12,593 nucleotides of DNA from RGIG8368 sp045540275 (GTDB taxonomy: Bacteria; Verrucomicrobiota; Kiritimatiellia; RFP12; UBA1067), in contig JAZQGX010000193.1 in NCBI GenBank assembly GCA_045540275.1, positions 1 to 12,593 of the forward strand. The letters are read 5' to 3'. Below are positions 1 to 6,730 of the stretch, one piece after another (the stretch's first letter is position 1; each line of letters opens with the position of its first letter). The position numbers were made by a program, and so were the translations under genes. Below the pieces are notes generated by a model. The model had not been told where the DNA came from. It searched no databases and saw nothing but the letters and a program-made list of their open reading frames with translations.

Positions 1-54
1 ACTTGTAATGTGGTATACGCTTGATCCGCTCGGCTTAATACGTTTTTTGCTCAT
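1..54 (-). CDS. Probable REP-associated tyrosine transposase (RAYT/Y1 family), N-terminal fragment
   Basis: Only the first 18 codons are inside the window; the gene continues past base 1. Read on the minus strand they give MSKKRIKPSGSSVYHITS. A short basic leader followed by a VYHITS-like motif is typical of the start of Y1/TnpA_REP transposases, single-strand HUH-type enzymes that act on REP palindromes; the usual continuation is an Arg and then a hydrophobic strand. The ATG (54-52) has a strong Shine-Dalgarno GGAGGTG just upstream on the minus strand, and a good promoter lies further upstream. The call rests on one short motif, so family membership is likely but not proven, and whether the gene is intact cannot be judged. 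Confidence 0.5.
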   Translation of the reverse strand, partial: MSKKRIKPSGSSVYHITS

Positions 55-82
55 GGACACCTCCAATGTTGTTCACGAATAA

Positions 83-111
83 ATATTAACACATTTTATC
101 ATTAATGTAAA
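83..111 (-). promoter_or_regulatory. Promoter for the transposase-like gene
   Basis: On the minus strand TTTACA (111-106) is followed after exactly 17 bases by TAATAT (88-83). The -10 is preceded by TGT, an extended -10. It points at the ATG at 54, with an AT-rich leader in between. Sigma-70-type spacing is good; activity is inferred. Confidence 0.5.
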
Positions 112-121
112 TAGTCCCAGA

Positions 122-234
122 CTTAACATGCTTACAAACGTTGCCGAGTGTGTGTCCATAGTGTCTCAGGATTAATAATAAAAATAAGCTTGCACTAACA
201 ATGTTAGATATGGTAAACTTTTCCGCATGTTAAG
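122..234. repeat. Perfect 10-bp inverted repeat flanking the feo promoter, with an inner palindrome
   Basis: CTTAACATGC at 122-131 is the exact reverse complement of GCATGTTAAG at 225-234. Between them, at 195-207, lies CTAAC-AAT-GTTAG, a perfect palindrome touching the -35 box of the feo promoter. The right arm runs up to the feoA ribosome binding site. The layout suggests protein binding sites, for example for a metal-responsive regulator. None matches a classic Fur box, and the regulator is unknown. The region is AT-rich, so chance is possible. Confidence 0.35.
190..219 (+). promoter_or_regulatory. Candidate feo operon promoter
   Basis: TTGCAC (190-195) and TAAACT (214-219) are separated by 18 bases, and TGG precedes the -10 (extended -10). 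Transcription would start near 226, giving a leader of about 25 bases before feoA. The palindrome at 195-207 sits in the spacer, where a repressor could block it. Confidence 0.45.
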
Positions 235-249
235 AAAGGATTGCTTAGT

Positions 250-489
250 ATGACAATGGCAGAACTTGTCAAAGGGACCGTAGCGGAAATAACAGGTTAT
301 ACGATGGGATGCTCCTCCTATCGCGCGAAATTACTTGCTCTGGGACTTACGCGCGGAGTTAAAATCAAAATTATCAATGTCGCACCGCTGGGAGATCCCG
401 TCGAACTGGCAGTTCGCGGATACCATCTCTCTCTTAGACGGGATGAAGCTAATGTGATTAAGGTTAAACCAGTAGACCCTAAGCAATAA
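250..489 (+). CDS. feoA: FeoA, ferrous iron transport accessory protein
   Basis: A 79-residue protein of typical FeoA length. FeoA is a small cytoplasmic SH3-like protein that supports Fe(II) uptake by FeoB. The family pattern is visible: a start around GTVAEITGY, a central block ALGLTRGVKIKII, then AVRGYHLSLRRDEANVIKV, which is the beta-strand and 'RR.EA..I.V' ending common to FeoA. The ATG at 250 is chosen because AAGAAAGGA (232-240) lies 9 bases upstream; a TTG at 241 abuts that site and is too close. feoB follows 19 bases after the stop, so the two form an operon. No feoC-like gene is seen. Identification is strong from sequence plus context. Confidence 0.93.
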   Translation: MTMAELVKGTVAEITGYTMGCSSYRAKLLALGLTRGVKIKIINVAPLGDPVELAVRGYHLSLRRDEANVIKVKPVDPKQ

Positions 490-508
490 TTGAGGAATTT
501 AACAACCT

Positions 509-2794
509 ATGAATAATTCAAAGAACATCACCATCGGTCTTGTCGGTAACCCCAATGCCGGAAAGTCTACCATCTTCAACGCTCTCACAGGCGCAAAACA
601 GCATATTGGTAACTGGCCAGGGGTAACCGTCGAGAAAAAAGAAGGGCAGTTCAATGTCCCCAATGCTGGTACCGCCACCATCGTAGACCTCCCGGGTATC
701 TACTCCCTTACCGCCGTCAGCGAAGACGAAAAGGCCGCGCTCAATTTCGTATTGGAAAATAAAGCGGACTTCTTTATCAATGTCCTCGACGCCACCGCCT
801 TGGAACGTAACTTGTATCTGACTCTGCTCCTCTGCGAACGCCGCGTTCCTATGATCGTCGTCGTAACCATGATGGATATCGCTCGCCACCGCCGGATCGA
901 TATCGATCTTAAACACCTTTCTCAACACCTCGGCGTACCCGTCATCGGCATCAACGCCAACGACCGACGCGACATGAAGCTTCTAATCGATACTATTGCC
1001 CAAACCGCTTCATCACCACGCATTCCAAATGTCAAAATCGAATACCCCAACGAACTCGAGCACGAAATCGATACCATCGCTTCCGCCTGCGTAAAAACCG
1101 CAGAGGCCTTCAATGTCGAACGCCGTTGGATTGCAATCAAAGCACTTGAATCCGACCCGCTGATTTGCAAAGCCCTTGACGACTACCACGATATGGCCCC
1201 CGAAGTTCTGCAAGGCTCAATCGCAAGATGTACCGACGTGCTCAAGGAAGCACCAGACATCGTCCTCGCCGATTGCCGCTACGGTATTATCTCCGGCTTG
1301 ACCAAAGATGTGGTCCGCATCACACAGGATAAAGTCAGCATCTCAGAAAAAATCGACAAATTCGTGCTCAACCGATTCCTCGGTATTCCATTCTTCCTGG
1401 TTGTCATGTATATGGTCTTTTGGGCCGTTCAGTCGGTAGGAAGTGCTTTCATCGACTTCTTCGATATCGCCGGAGGCACAATTTTCGTCGACGGCAGCGC
1501 ATTTCTGCTGGAAAAAATCAATGCCCCGAACTGGGTCGTGGCCATGATTGCCAATGGTTTGGGATCAGCCATCCAAACCGTCGGCACCTTCCTCCCGCCA
1601 GTCGCTTTCATGTTCCTCTGCCTCTCCATTCTCGAAGACTCCGGATATATGTCGCGCGCCGCATTCGTCATGGATCGCTTCATGCGCTGGATCGGTCTTC
1701 CTGGGAAATCTTTCGTCCCTATGCTGGTCGGATTCGGTTGCTCCGTGCCCGCCATTATGGCAACACGCACACTAGATTCGAAACGCGACCGCTTCCTTAC
1801 CGTGTTCATGATTCCATTCATGAGCTGTAGCGCAAAACTCCCCGTGTGGGCTCTCTTTTCCGCCGCCTTTTTCCCGGAAAACCCCGCCCGGTTCGTCTTC
1901 GGCATCTACATCACCGGCATCGTTCTTGGCATCATCACCGGTCTGATTATGAAGCACACGTTATTCCAAGGCGATCCCACCCACTTCATTATGGAATTGC
2001 CCCCATACCACATGCCGCGTCCGAAGCACATCCTGCTTCACACCGTTGAACGCGTCCGCATCTTCATCGGCCGCGCCGGTAAACTAATCGTACCTATGGT
2101 GCTTGTCCTCGGAATGCTCAACACAATCGGTACCGACGGCACCATCGGAAATGAAGACAACGAAAAATCAGTACTCTCCGTCGTCGGAAAAACAATCACC
2201 CCCGTCTTTGAGCCCATCGGTATTGAAAAAGACAATTGGCAGGCATCCGTCTCAATCTTTACCGGACTTTTCGCCAAAGAAGCGGTCATCGGCACCTTGA
2301 AAGGACTTTATGGACAAAGTGACGCCAGCGACGAAGCCGCCGATGATGAGGGATACTCATTCTGGGGAGGAATCAAAGAAGCCTGCGCTACTGTGCCGGA
2401 AAACCTTGCTGGCATCTGGGCCTCAATCGTCGATCCCGTAGGATTGCAGGATGCAAAAGAGGAGGCTGGCGCCAACGAAAACGCATCTACCATAAACTCC
2501 CTCAAAAAACACTTCCCTAAAGGCGCCAACCAAGCGATATCATTTCTGCTGTTCGTCCTTCTTTATGTGCCATGCCTTGCCGCAACCGGCGTCGTCTTCC
2601 GAGAAATCGGCGCATTCTACGGTTCAATTTTCGTCGGATACCTGACCGTATTGGGCTGGTCCGTGGCAACGCTTCACCATGCGGTAATGGTCTCCGGTAG
2701 CATCTTCTGGGGCACAATGGCATCGCTTACAATGGCGGCCATGTTCGGCGGATTTTGGCTTTACGGCAAAAAACACAAAATCACACTGTCGTAA
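509..2794 (+). CDS. feoB: FeoB, ferrous iron transporter (GTPase-permease)
   Basis: 761 residues, close to the usual 700-780. FeoB imports Fe(II) across the inner membrane and carries a cytosolic G domain. The G1 P-loop GNPNAGKST is at residues 13-21, the G2 region GNWPGVT at 34-40, and G3 DLPG at 60-63. G4 reads TMMD at 120-123 where the family normally has NMxD, so the Asn is replaced by Thr. Two gate repeats follow, with conserved cysteines C411 in GFGCSVPAIMATRTL and C440 in PFMSCSAKLPVW. The last membrane block (around 'LHHAVM') is intact. The start has TGAGGAA upstream. No frameshift is seen. It is the second gene of feoA-feoB-barrel. Confidence 0.97.
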   Translation: MNNSKNITIGLVGNPNAGKSTIFNALTGAKQHIGNWPGVTVEKKEGQFNVPNAGTATIVDLPGIYSLTAVSEDEKAALNFVLENKADFFINVLDATALERNLYLTLLLCERRVPMIVVVTMMDIARHRRIDIDLKHLSQHLGVPVIGINANDRRDMKLLIDTIAQTASSPRIPNVKIEYPNELEHEIDTIASACVKTAEAFNVERRWIAIKALESDPLICKALDDYHDMAPEVLQGSIARCTDVLKEAPDIVLADCRYGIISGLTKDVVRITQDKVSISEKIDKFVLNRFLGIPFFLVVMYMVFWAVQSVGSAFIDFFDIAGGTIFVDGSAFLLEKINAPNWVVAMIANGLGSAIQTVGTFLPPVAFMFLCLSILEDSGYMSRAAFVMDRFMRWIGLPGKSFVPMLVGFGCSVPAIMATRTLDSKRDRFLTVFMIPFMSCSAKLPVWALFSAAFFPENPARFVFGIYITGIVLGIITGLIMKHTLFQGDPTHFIMELPPYHMPRPKHILLHTVERVRIFIGRAGKLIVPMVLVLGMLNTIGTDGTIGNEDNEKSVLSVVGKTITPVFEPIGIEKDNWQASVSIFTGLFAKEAVIGTLKGLYGQSDASDEAADDEGYSFWGGIKEACATVPENLAGIWASIVDPVGLQDAKEEAGANENASTINSLKKHFPKGANQAISFLLFVLLYVPCLAATGVVFREIGAFYGSIFVGYLTVLGWSVATLHHAVMVSGSIFWGTMASLTMAAMFGGFWLYGKKHKITLS

Positions 2795-2817
2795 AATTAA
2801 GAAAGAAAGGAAAAAAA

Positions 2818-3714
2818 ATGAACAAGCATTCAAAGTGCAAAACCGCGTTATTTTGCGCAGCCAGTCTCGTGCTTGGGGCTTTGGCAGATGAAAACAACGC
2901 AACAACAATCATGCAAAACGAACCTACCGATGGCGTGTCGAATGTTTCAGCGAAATTCTCAGTCGATTTCTGCTCGAAATTCCTCTCCTACGGTTTGGTC
3001 GACAATCCCGACCCGATAATGACGCCCAGTGCATCGATATCATTTTTCGATACGATCTCGTTCGACATCGCGTGGATATTTGATACCACGCACTGGGGGC
3101 GCAAAGGAGGATACCGGGATCGTCGTTGGCAATACCAGGAATTAGATATTGGAGCTGGAATTTCTCATGGGTTTACCCCCGAGGAAGTCAGCTTGCTGCC
3201 GACTACAGTGGAATTGGGTGCCGGCTATATGTATGAATACCACCCGCGATTTTCAAAGGCGAAATCTGGCGGTGTCAACGGTAATCCCGATACACAGTTC
3301 GTAACGTTGGATGTCGCATTGCCTGACCTTTGGATTGAGCCAGCCTTAAATCTGGAGTGGGATATCGACCGCGATCACGGCTTCTACGCCAATTTGAATA
3401 TCGGGCACACCTTCGAGTTGGTAGGTGAGGGCGAAGACGCAATGCTTACAATGCGCATGCAACTCGCTCAAGGCTTAGGAAGCGCAGATCGCAATCAGGC
3501 ATATCTCGACGAAGACAAATGGGGCTTGATGGATACTTCACTGTCTCTGTCATTCGATTACAAACCCGTTTCCTGGTTGAGCGTAAGTCCTTATGTCGCT
3601 TACTACGACTACCTTTTCGATTCCACACTTCGCGATGCCAGCAGGGGATATTGCGAAAATTGGGACGAAAGCTGGAACTTCATTGGCGGCATTACGCTTA
3701 CCGCCTCATTTTGA
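2818..3714 (+). CDS. Signal-peptide-bearing outer-membrane beta-barrel-like protein in the feo operon
   Basis: 298 residues; function not recognised. The ATG at 2818 is preceded by AGAAAGGA and begins an export signal: basic MNKHSKCK, a hydrophobic stretch, and a likely cut after ALA at residue 23. The mature part is rich in alternating polar/hydrophobic strands with many aromatic residues, and it ends in GGITLTASF; a terminal Phe is the classic beta-barrel signal for BAM-dependent insertion. The segment FCSKFLSYGLVDNPDPIMTP resembles the early strand of small barrels found in many Gram-negative bacteria, but no named family can be assigned. It lies 23 bases after feoB with no terminator between, so it is probably co-transcribed. 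A role in moving iron or an iron ligand across the outer membrane is an inference from position only. Confidence 0.6.
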   Translation: MNKHSKCKTALFCAASLVLGALADENNATTIMQNEPTDGVSNVSAKFSVDFCSKFLSYGLVDNPDPIMTPSASISFFDTISFDIAWIFDTTHWGRKGGYRDRRWQYQELDIGAGISHGFTPEEVSLLPTTVELGAGYMYEYHPRFSKAKSGGVNGNPDTQFVTLDVALPDLWIEPALNLEWDIDRDHGFYANLNIGHTFELVGEGEDAMLTMRMQLAQGLGSADRNQAYLDEDKWGLMDTSLSLSFDYKPVSWLSVSPYVAYYDYLFDSTLRDASRGYCENWDESWNFIGGITLTASF

Positions 3715-3722
3715 CGAAACAA

Positions 3723-3755
3723 GGCTCTGGCGCACGACGAACCTCCGCCAGAGCC
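3723..3755 (+). terminator. Hairpin after the feo-linked barrel gene
   Basis: GGCTCTGGCG (3723-3732) pairs perfectly with CGCCAGAGCC (3746-3755), leaving a 13-base loop. It begins 8 bases after the stop codon. There is no T-run directly after it, so it may protect the 3' end or be a weak terminator rather than a classic one. Confidence 0.5.
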
Positions 3756-3813
3756 AGACTGAATCGGCATACCGTGATACAATTTTCCTCTTCTGATCCT
3801 ATTGTGTTTTTGA

Positions 3814-3868
3814 TTGCAGCAAATCTTCAGGTTTGTTAAATTAACGATCGTTGAGACTGGCCAATTGG
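3814..3868 (+). promoter_or_regulatory. Candidate promoter with palindromic operator-like sites
   Basis: TTGCAG (3814-3819) and TAAATT (3837-3842) are 17 bases apart, with TGT before the -10. Directly downstream, AACGATCGTT (3843-3852) is a 10-bp perfect palindrome over the expected start site, and CCAATTGG (3861-3868) is a second one. The arrangement suggests control of the secreted protein gene at 3911; the regulator is unknown. Confidence 0.4.
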
Positions 3869-3910
3869 GTTTGTCTCTGCGTACAAAAAAAGAACAATGG
3901 AGGTGCAATT

Positions 3911-4420
3911 ATGAAATGTCTCTATTTTATTGCATTAGCAGCCGCATCAGTTGCATTCGCTGGAAGCGATGTGCCATTGAACGGAGATTTTCGCGGCAGC
4001 ACGGTTGGGGCGGCGACGGTGCCGGGTTGGAACAAAACGGCGGGAGACGGTGCTATTTCCGTTCTTGCTACCAACGACCGCGATGAATATGCTTTGCAGG
4101 CAACTGCAGAAAAAGAAGCTGTTGTTCTTGCAAGTACACCGCATCCGGTAACAGGTCGTTTTCTGGAGTGGAATTTCGACTACAAGGGAACGGGACAGGG
4201 GAAGGCCAGGGTTGAATTTCTCAATGCCGAGGGCGGCGTAATACCCCCGGTTGCGGAATATGCTCTGTCCAAACCATGGTATTGTCTTGGAGGGTGTGAA
4301 TTTAAACGCGAGCATATCGCCGTACCTGCCAATGCAAAATCTGTCCGTTTCGTTTGGGAAATATCGCCGGGAAGCCGTCTGGTATTTTCCGATGTGGAGG
4401 CGGAATTCGACCAAGACTAA
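3911..4420 (+). CDS. Small secreted protein with a jelly-roll/carbohydrate-binding-like fold
   Basis: 169 residues, function unknown. The ATG at 3911 follows TGGAGG with good spacing and opens a signal peptide (MKCLYFIALAAASVAFA, cut near residue 17). The mature part begins with LNGDFRG and has PGWNK soon after, the 'NGDF...GW' opening seen in many beta-sandwich domains of the CBM4/9 or galactose-binding-like type. Later come alternating strands (FLEWNFDYKGTG, KSVRFVWEISPG) and the ending SRLVFSDVEAEF, which fits the last strand of such folds. It is a lone domain with no catalytic module attached. It has its own promoter and terminator, so it is probably a single-gene unit. Sugar binding is an inference from fold-like patterns; it could equally be an envelope structural protein. 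Confidence 0.55.
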   Translation: MKCLYFIALAAASVAFAGSDVPLNGDFRGSTVGAATVPGWNKTAGDGAISVLATNDRDEYALQATAEKEAVVLASTPHPVTGRFLEWNFDYKGTGQGKARVEFLNAEGGVIPPVAEYALSKPWYCLGGCEFKREHIAVPANAKSVRFVWEISPGSRLVFSDVEAEFDQD

Positions 4421-4504
4421 ACAATTTTGCAATATAAGACTGAAACTACTTCACGGATAGCTTCAGGTTTGGGATTTGGGGCTCCTTCGCATACAAACCC
4501 CCGT

Positions 4505-4534
4505 GCGGCATATCGCTCGATATGCCGCTTTTTT
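4505..4534 (+). terminator. Intrinsic terminator
   Basis: GCGGCATAT (4505-4513) pairs with ATATGCCGC (4520-4528), and C4514-G4519 can close the loop further. Six T residues (4529-4534) follow. This is a textbook rho-independent terminator ending the transcript of the secreted protein gene. The rest of 4421-4639 holds only the next promoter and its repeats; no small gene was seen. Confidence 0.85.
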
Positions 4535-4571
4535 ACTTTCCCTATTTTTTTCATAAAAGCAACTTTTGTCT

Positions 4572-4611
4572 AGGTATTTGAGGTATTTTTTGCTAAAATG
4601 CAAAGGTATTT
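4572..4611 (+). promoter_or_regulatory. Acyl-CoA dehydrogenase promoter with three AGGTATTT repeats
   Basis: TGCTAAAAT (4591-4599) is a good extended -10 (TAAAAT at 4594-4599); no clear -35 is visible at 17 bases. The octamer AGGTATTT occurs at 4572-4579, 4581-4588 and 4604-4611. Two copies lie just upstream of the -10 and one over the expected start. Such spacing suggests binding sites for a regulator that may replace a -35 contact, but this is inference in an AT-rich stretch. Confidence 0.4.
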
Positions 4612-4639
4612 TTTATTCAAACCCTATAAGAGGTAAGAG

Positions 4640-6703
4640 ATGGACAACACCAGACAATCAATGAAAATGCTTCCCGGCGACGAAGTGCGCCAAATCATGT
4701 GGCGCTACACGGACCGTTACGACATTCAGATGGCGGTTCAGGGTGCACGCTCGGTCGCTCGCGGTCTGATTGCAAAATTGGTCGCCGATGGTGCGCGCAA
4801 CACCCACGAGTGGACGGAAGCCAAAAACGAAATGTATCAGGCTTTCGACGACTGCGGCATCACCGCCGCCGGATTGGATCCCGAGTACGGCGGCATCATT
4901 GAAGGTCCGCGTAACTTTGCTTTGGCGCTGCTCGCGTTTGAACTGGCATGGGTTGACGGCGGTGCCGCCACCACCAGTCTCGTAAACAACCTCGCGCTCG
5001 GTCCGATTGTTGAAAAGGGCACCCCCGAACAGCGCGAACGCTATATGACGCTTTGCGCCCCGGGAAATCCTTCGGGTAAAATCTGGCGCGGCTCTTTCGC
5101 GCTCACCGAACCGCTGCCCTATGTCGGTGTGGAAACCGGCGTTATGTGCGGACGCGTGTCGGTCGCGGAATGGAAAGACGGCGAAGAGCCGATGCTCAAG
5201 GTCGAAAAGCGCGGCCGCTTCATTACCAACATGGCGGTTGCCAACTTCGTCACCGCTGCCGTTGATTCGGCCGATCCTAAAATCAAGACCTCCTGCATGG
5301 TGATTCTTGAAGAGACCGATCCCGGGGTCTTCGATCGCGGCGCACCAACCCTCAAGCAGGTGCATCAGCTTTCCAATACGCACGACCCCATATTCTCGTT
5401 GACGGTGCCGGCAAGCCGGATTATCGGCGGATACACCATTCAGGACGGCGTAATCGTCCCCAATCTCACCCACAGCGAAATCATCGAAGCGGTTTTCGCC
5501 CGCACCCGTGTTACCGTGGGCATCATGACCGCCGCCAAGATGCTTTCCTCCATCGAGCCGGTCATCCGCTATCAGCGCGGCCGCTTCCGCGGCGCCGCCG
5601 GTGTCGAAGAGGGTTCGCCCCGCAATGAGCTCGGCATCCAGATGAAGGAAGACGCCGTTCAGCGCCTTGCCGATGTCTGGGCATGCGGCGAGGCCGCAGC
5701 CTCCTTGGGCTTTGCAATCGCCCGCTCCTACGACGAAGCGATGCCCGTGGACGATGAGGCACATGCAATTCTCAAGGCTCAGGGCGCCGATGGCGGCCGC
5801 GCCATGCTCAAAGCGCTCAAGCAGCCGCAGACTGATGCCATCGCCTGGATTAAAGAGCTGCAAAAGCCCGAGGCGGAACGCGATGCGGCTTTGGTCGATC
5901 GCTGCTCGTCTGATACGCTGGTCAAGTATGTCCGCTACGGAGCGGTCAACAACATTCTCTGCCCTGCGTGCAAGCTCTGGGATACGGGAGTCGGCACCTC
6001 AATGATGCGCGAAGCGGTCAGCATGATGGGCGGTTACGGCATTACCGAAGATTGCCCGGGCTGGTTGTTCAACAAATGGGTTGACGGACAGCTGGAAGCT
6101 ACCTACGAGGGGCCTGAAGTGGTTCAGCGCCGCCAGATCAGCGTGTGCATGAACAATCCCGTCTTCCAGGAGGAAATCCGCCTTTGGATTGCCGAGCTTA
6201 AGAATAAGGATGTCCAGAAGCCCGGTCGCGGATTCGCCGGATTGGCTGACGGCTTTGAAGTTTGGCAGTGGGCATACGACTATACCAAAAAGACCAAGGA
6301 TGCTGAGGGCAAGCTTCTTGCCAACGGTCAGCGTCACGGTGTGGTGTTCGGCTTGGCCGATTCACTGGCTTGGCTCTGTGCGGCATACTGCTTCGTCAAG
6401 GATGTCGAAGAACTCGAGACTAAAGGTCCGGAGCATCCGGTAGTCGGCGCTGAAATCGAGGGGTATGTCAACACCTTCACCGATTTGGCTCATGTTCAGA
6501 TTGGTCGCGCGGTCGGCGAGACGATTCGCGTCTGCAACGAGCTGGTGTACGGATATACCGAAAGCGCCAGCGTCGATGTATACGTGGCACTCGTCAACAA
6601 AGCCTCTGCCGCATTGGCCGGATTCCGCATGGCGAAGGATCGCGTCGCCCGTGACCTTACCGCCATCATGATTCCTGAAGCATTGGATTATCCCCAGGCC
6701 TAA
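4640..6703 (+). CDS. Large acyl-CoA dehydrogenase family flavoprotein
   Basis: 687 residues against about 380 for a standard acyl-CoA dehydrogenase. These FAD enzymes oxidise acyl-CoA at the alpha-beta bond, or the reverse in some anaerobes. The N-terminal helical part runs to about residue 150. GSFALTEP matches the family 'GcfALTEP' FAD/substrate strand, and the C-terminal helical core has MGGYGITED followed by ATYEGPEVVQR. E490 in YEG is at the position of the catalytic Glu of medium-chain enzymes. Between about 375 and 440 there is an insertion relative to the short family, ending at CPAC (441-444). A helical extension of about 170 residues follows the core. The ATG has AGAGGTAAGAG upstream. 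No ETF, CoA ligase or thiolase gene is nearby, so the substrate cannot be named. The codons are GC-rich and look strongly biased, which may mean high expression. Confidence 0.85.
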   Translation: MDNTRQSMKMLPGDEVRQIMWRYTDRYDIQMAVQGARSVARGLIAKLVADGARNTHEWTEAKNEMYQAFDDCGITAAGLDPEYGGIIEGPRNFALALLAFELAWVDGGAATTSLVNNLALGPIVEKGTPEQRERYMTLCAPGNPSGKIWRGSFALTEPLPYVGVETGVMCGRVSVAEWKDGEEPMLKVEKRGRFITNMAVANFVTAAVDSADPKIKTSCMVILEETDPGVFDRGAPTLKQVHQLSNTHDPIFSLTVPASRIIGGYTIQDGVIVPNLTHSEIIEAVFARTRVTVGIMTAAKMLSSIEPVIRYQRGRFRGAAGVEEGSPRNELGIQMKEDAVQRLADVWACGEAAASLGFAIARSYDEAMPVDDEAHAILKAQGADGGRAMLKALKQPQTDAIAWIKELQKPEAERDAALVDRCSSDTLVKYVRYGAVNNILCPACKLWDTGVGTSMMREAVSMMGGYGITEDCPGWLFNKWVDGQLEATYEGPEVVQRRQISVCMNNPVFQEEIRLWIAELKNKDVQKPGRGFAGLADGFEVWQWAYDYTKKTKDAEGKLLANGQRHGVVFGLADSLAWLCAAYCFVKDVEELETKGPEHPVVGAEIEGYVNTFTDLAHVQIGRAVGETIRVCNELVYGYTESASVDVYVALVNKASAALAGFRMAKDRVARDLTAIMIPEALDYPQA

Positions 6704-6718
6704 GCGCCGGGGATTTTT
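6690..6718 (+). terminator. Terminator-like hairpin enclosing the acyl-CoA dehydrogenase stop codon
   Basis: ATCCCC (6690-6695) pairs with GGGGAT (6709-6714) and GGC (6697-6699) with GCC (6706-6708), leaving A6696 bulged and a 6-base loop CTAAGC. Five T residues (6714-6718) follow. The TAA stop codon (6701-6703) lies in the loop. Shape and T-run fit an intrinsic terminator, but the next gene starts only 27 bases after the stop, so read-through or regulation by ribosomes is possible. Confidence 0.6.
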
Positions 6719-6730
6719 CGGAGAGGGAAA

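Noticed and set aside
61..120. Fur-box-like AT-rich stretch (ATCATTAATG) between the divergent genes
   Set aside because: It fits only part of the 19-bp Fur consensus and overlaps the transposase promoter rather than the feo promoter.
4466..4499. Possible short pairing GGTTTG with CAAACC upstream of the terminator, suggesting a structured leader or small RNA
   Set aside because: Only six pairs across a 22-base loop, no promoter of its own seen, and no match to a riboswitch pattern I know.
4658..5863. 401-codon open frame on the minus strand opposite the acyl-CoA dehydrogenase gene
   Set aside because: It lies wholly antisense to a well-supported gene, its protein shows no recognisable domain and is His/Gly/Asp-rich in a way that mirrors biased GC-rich codons on the other strand.
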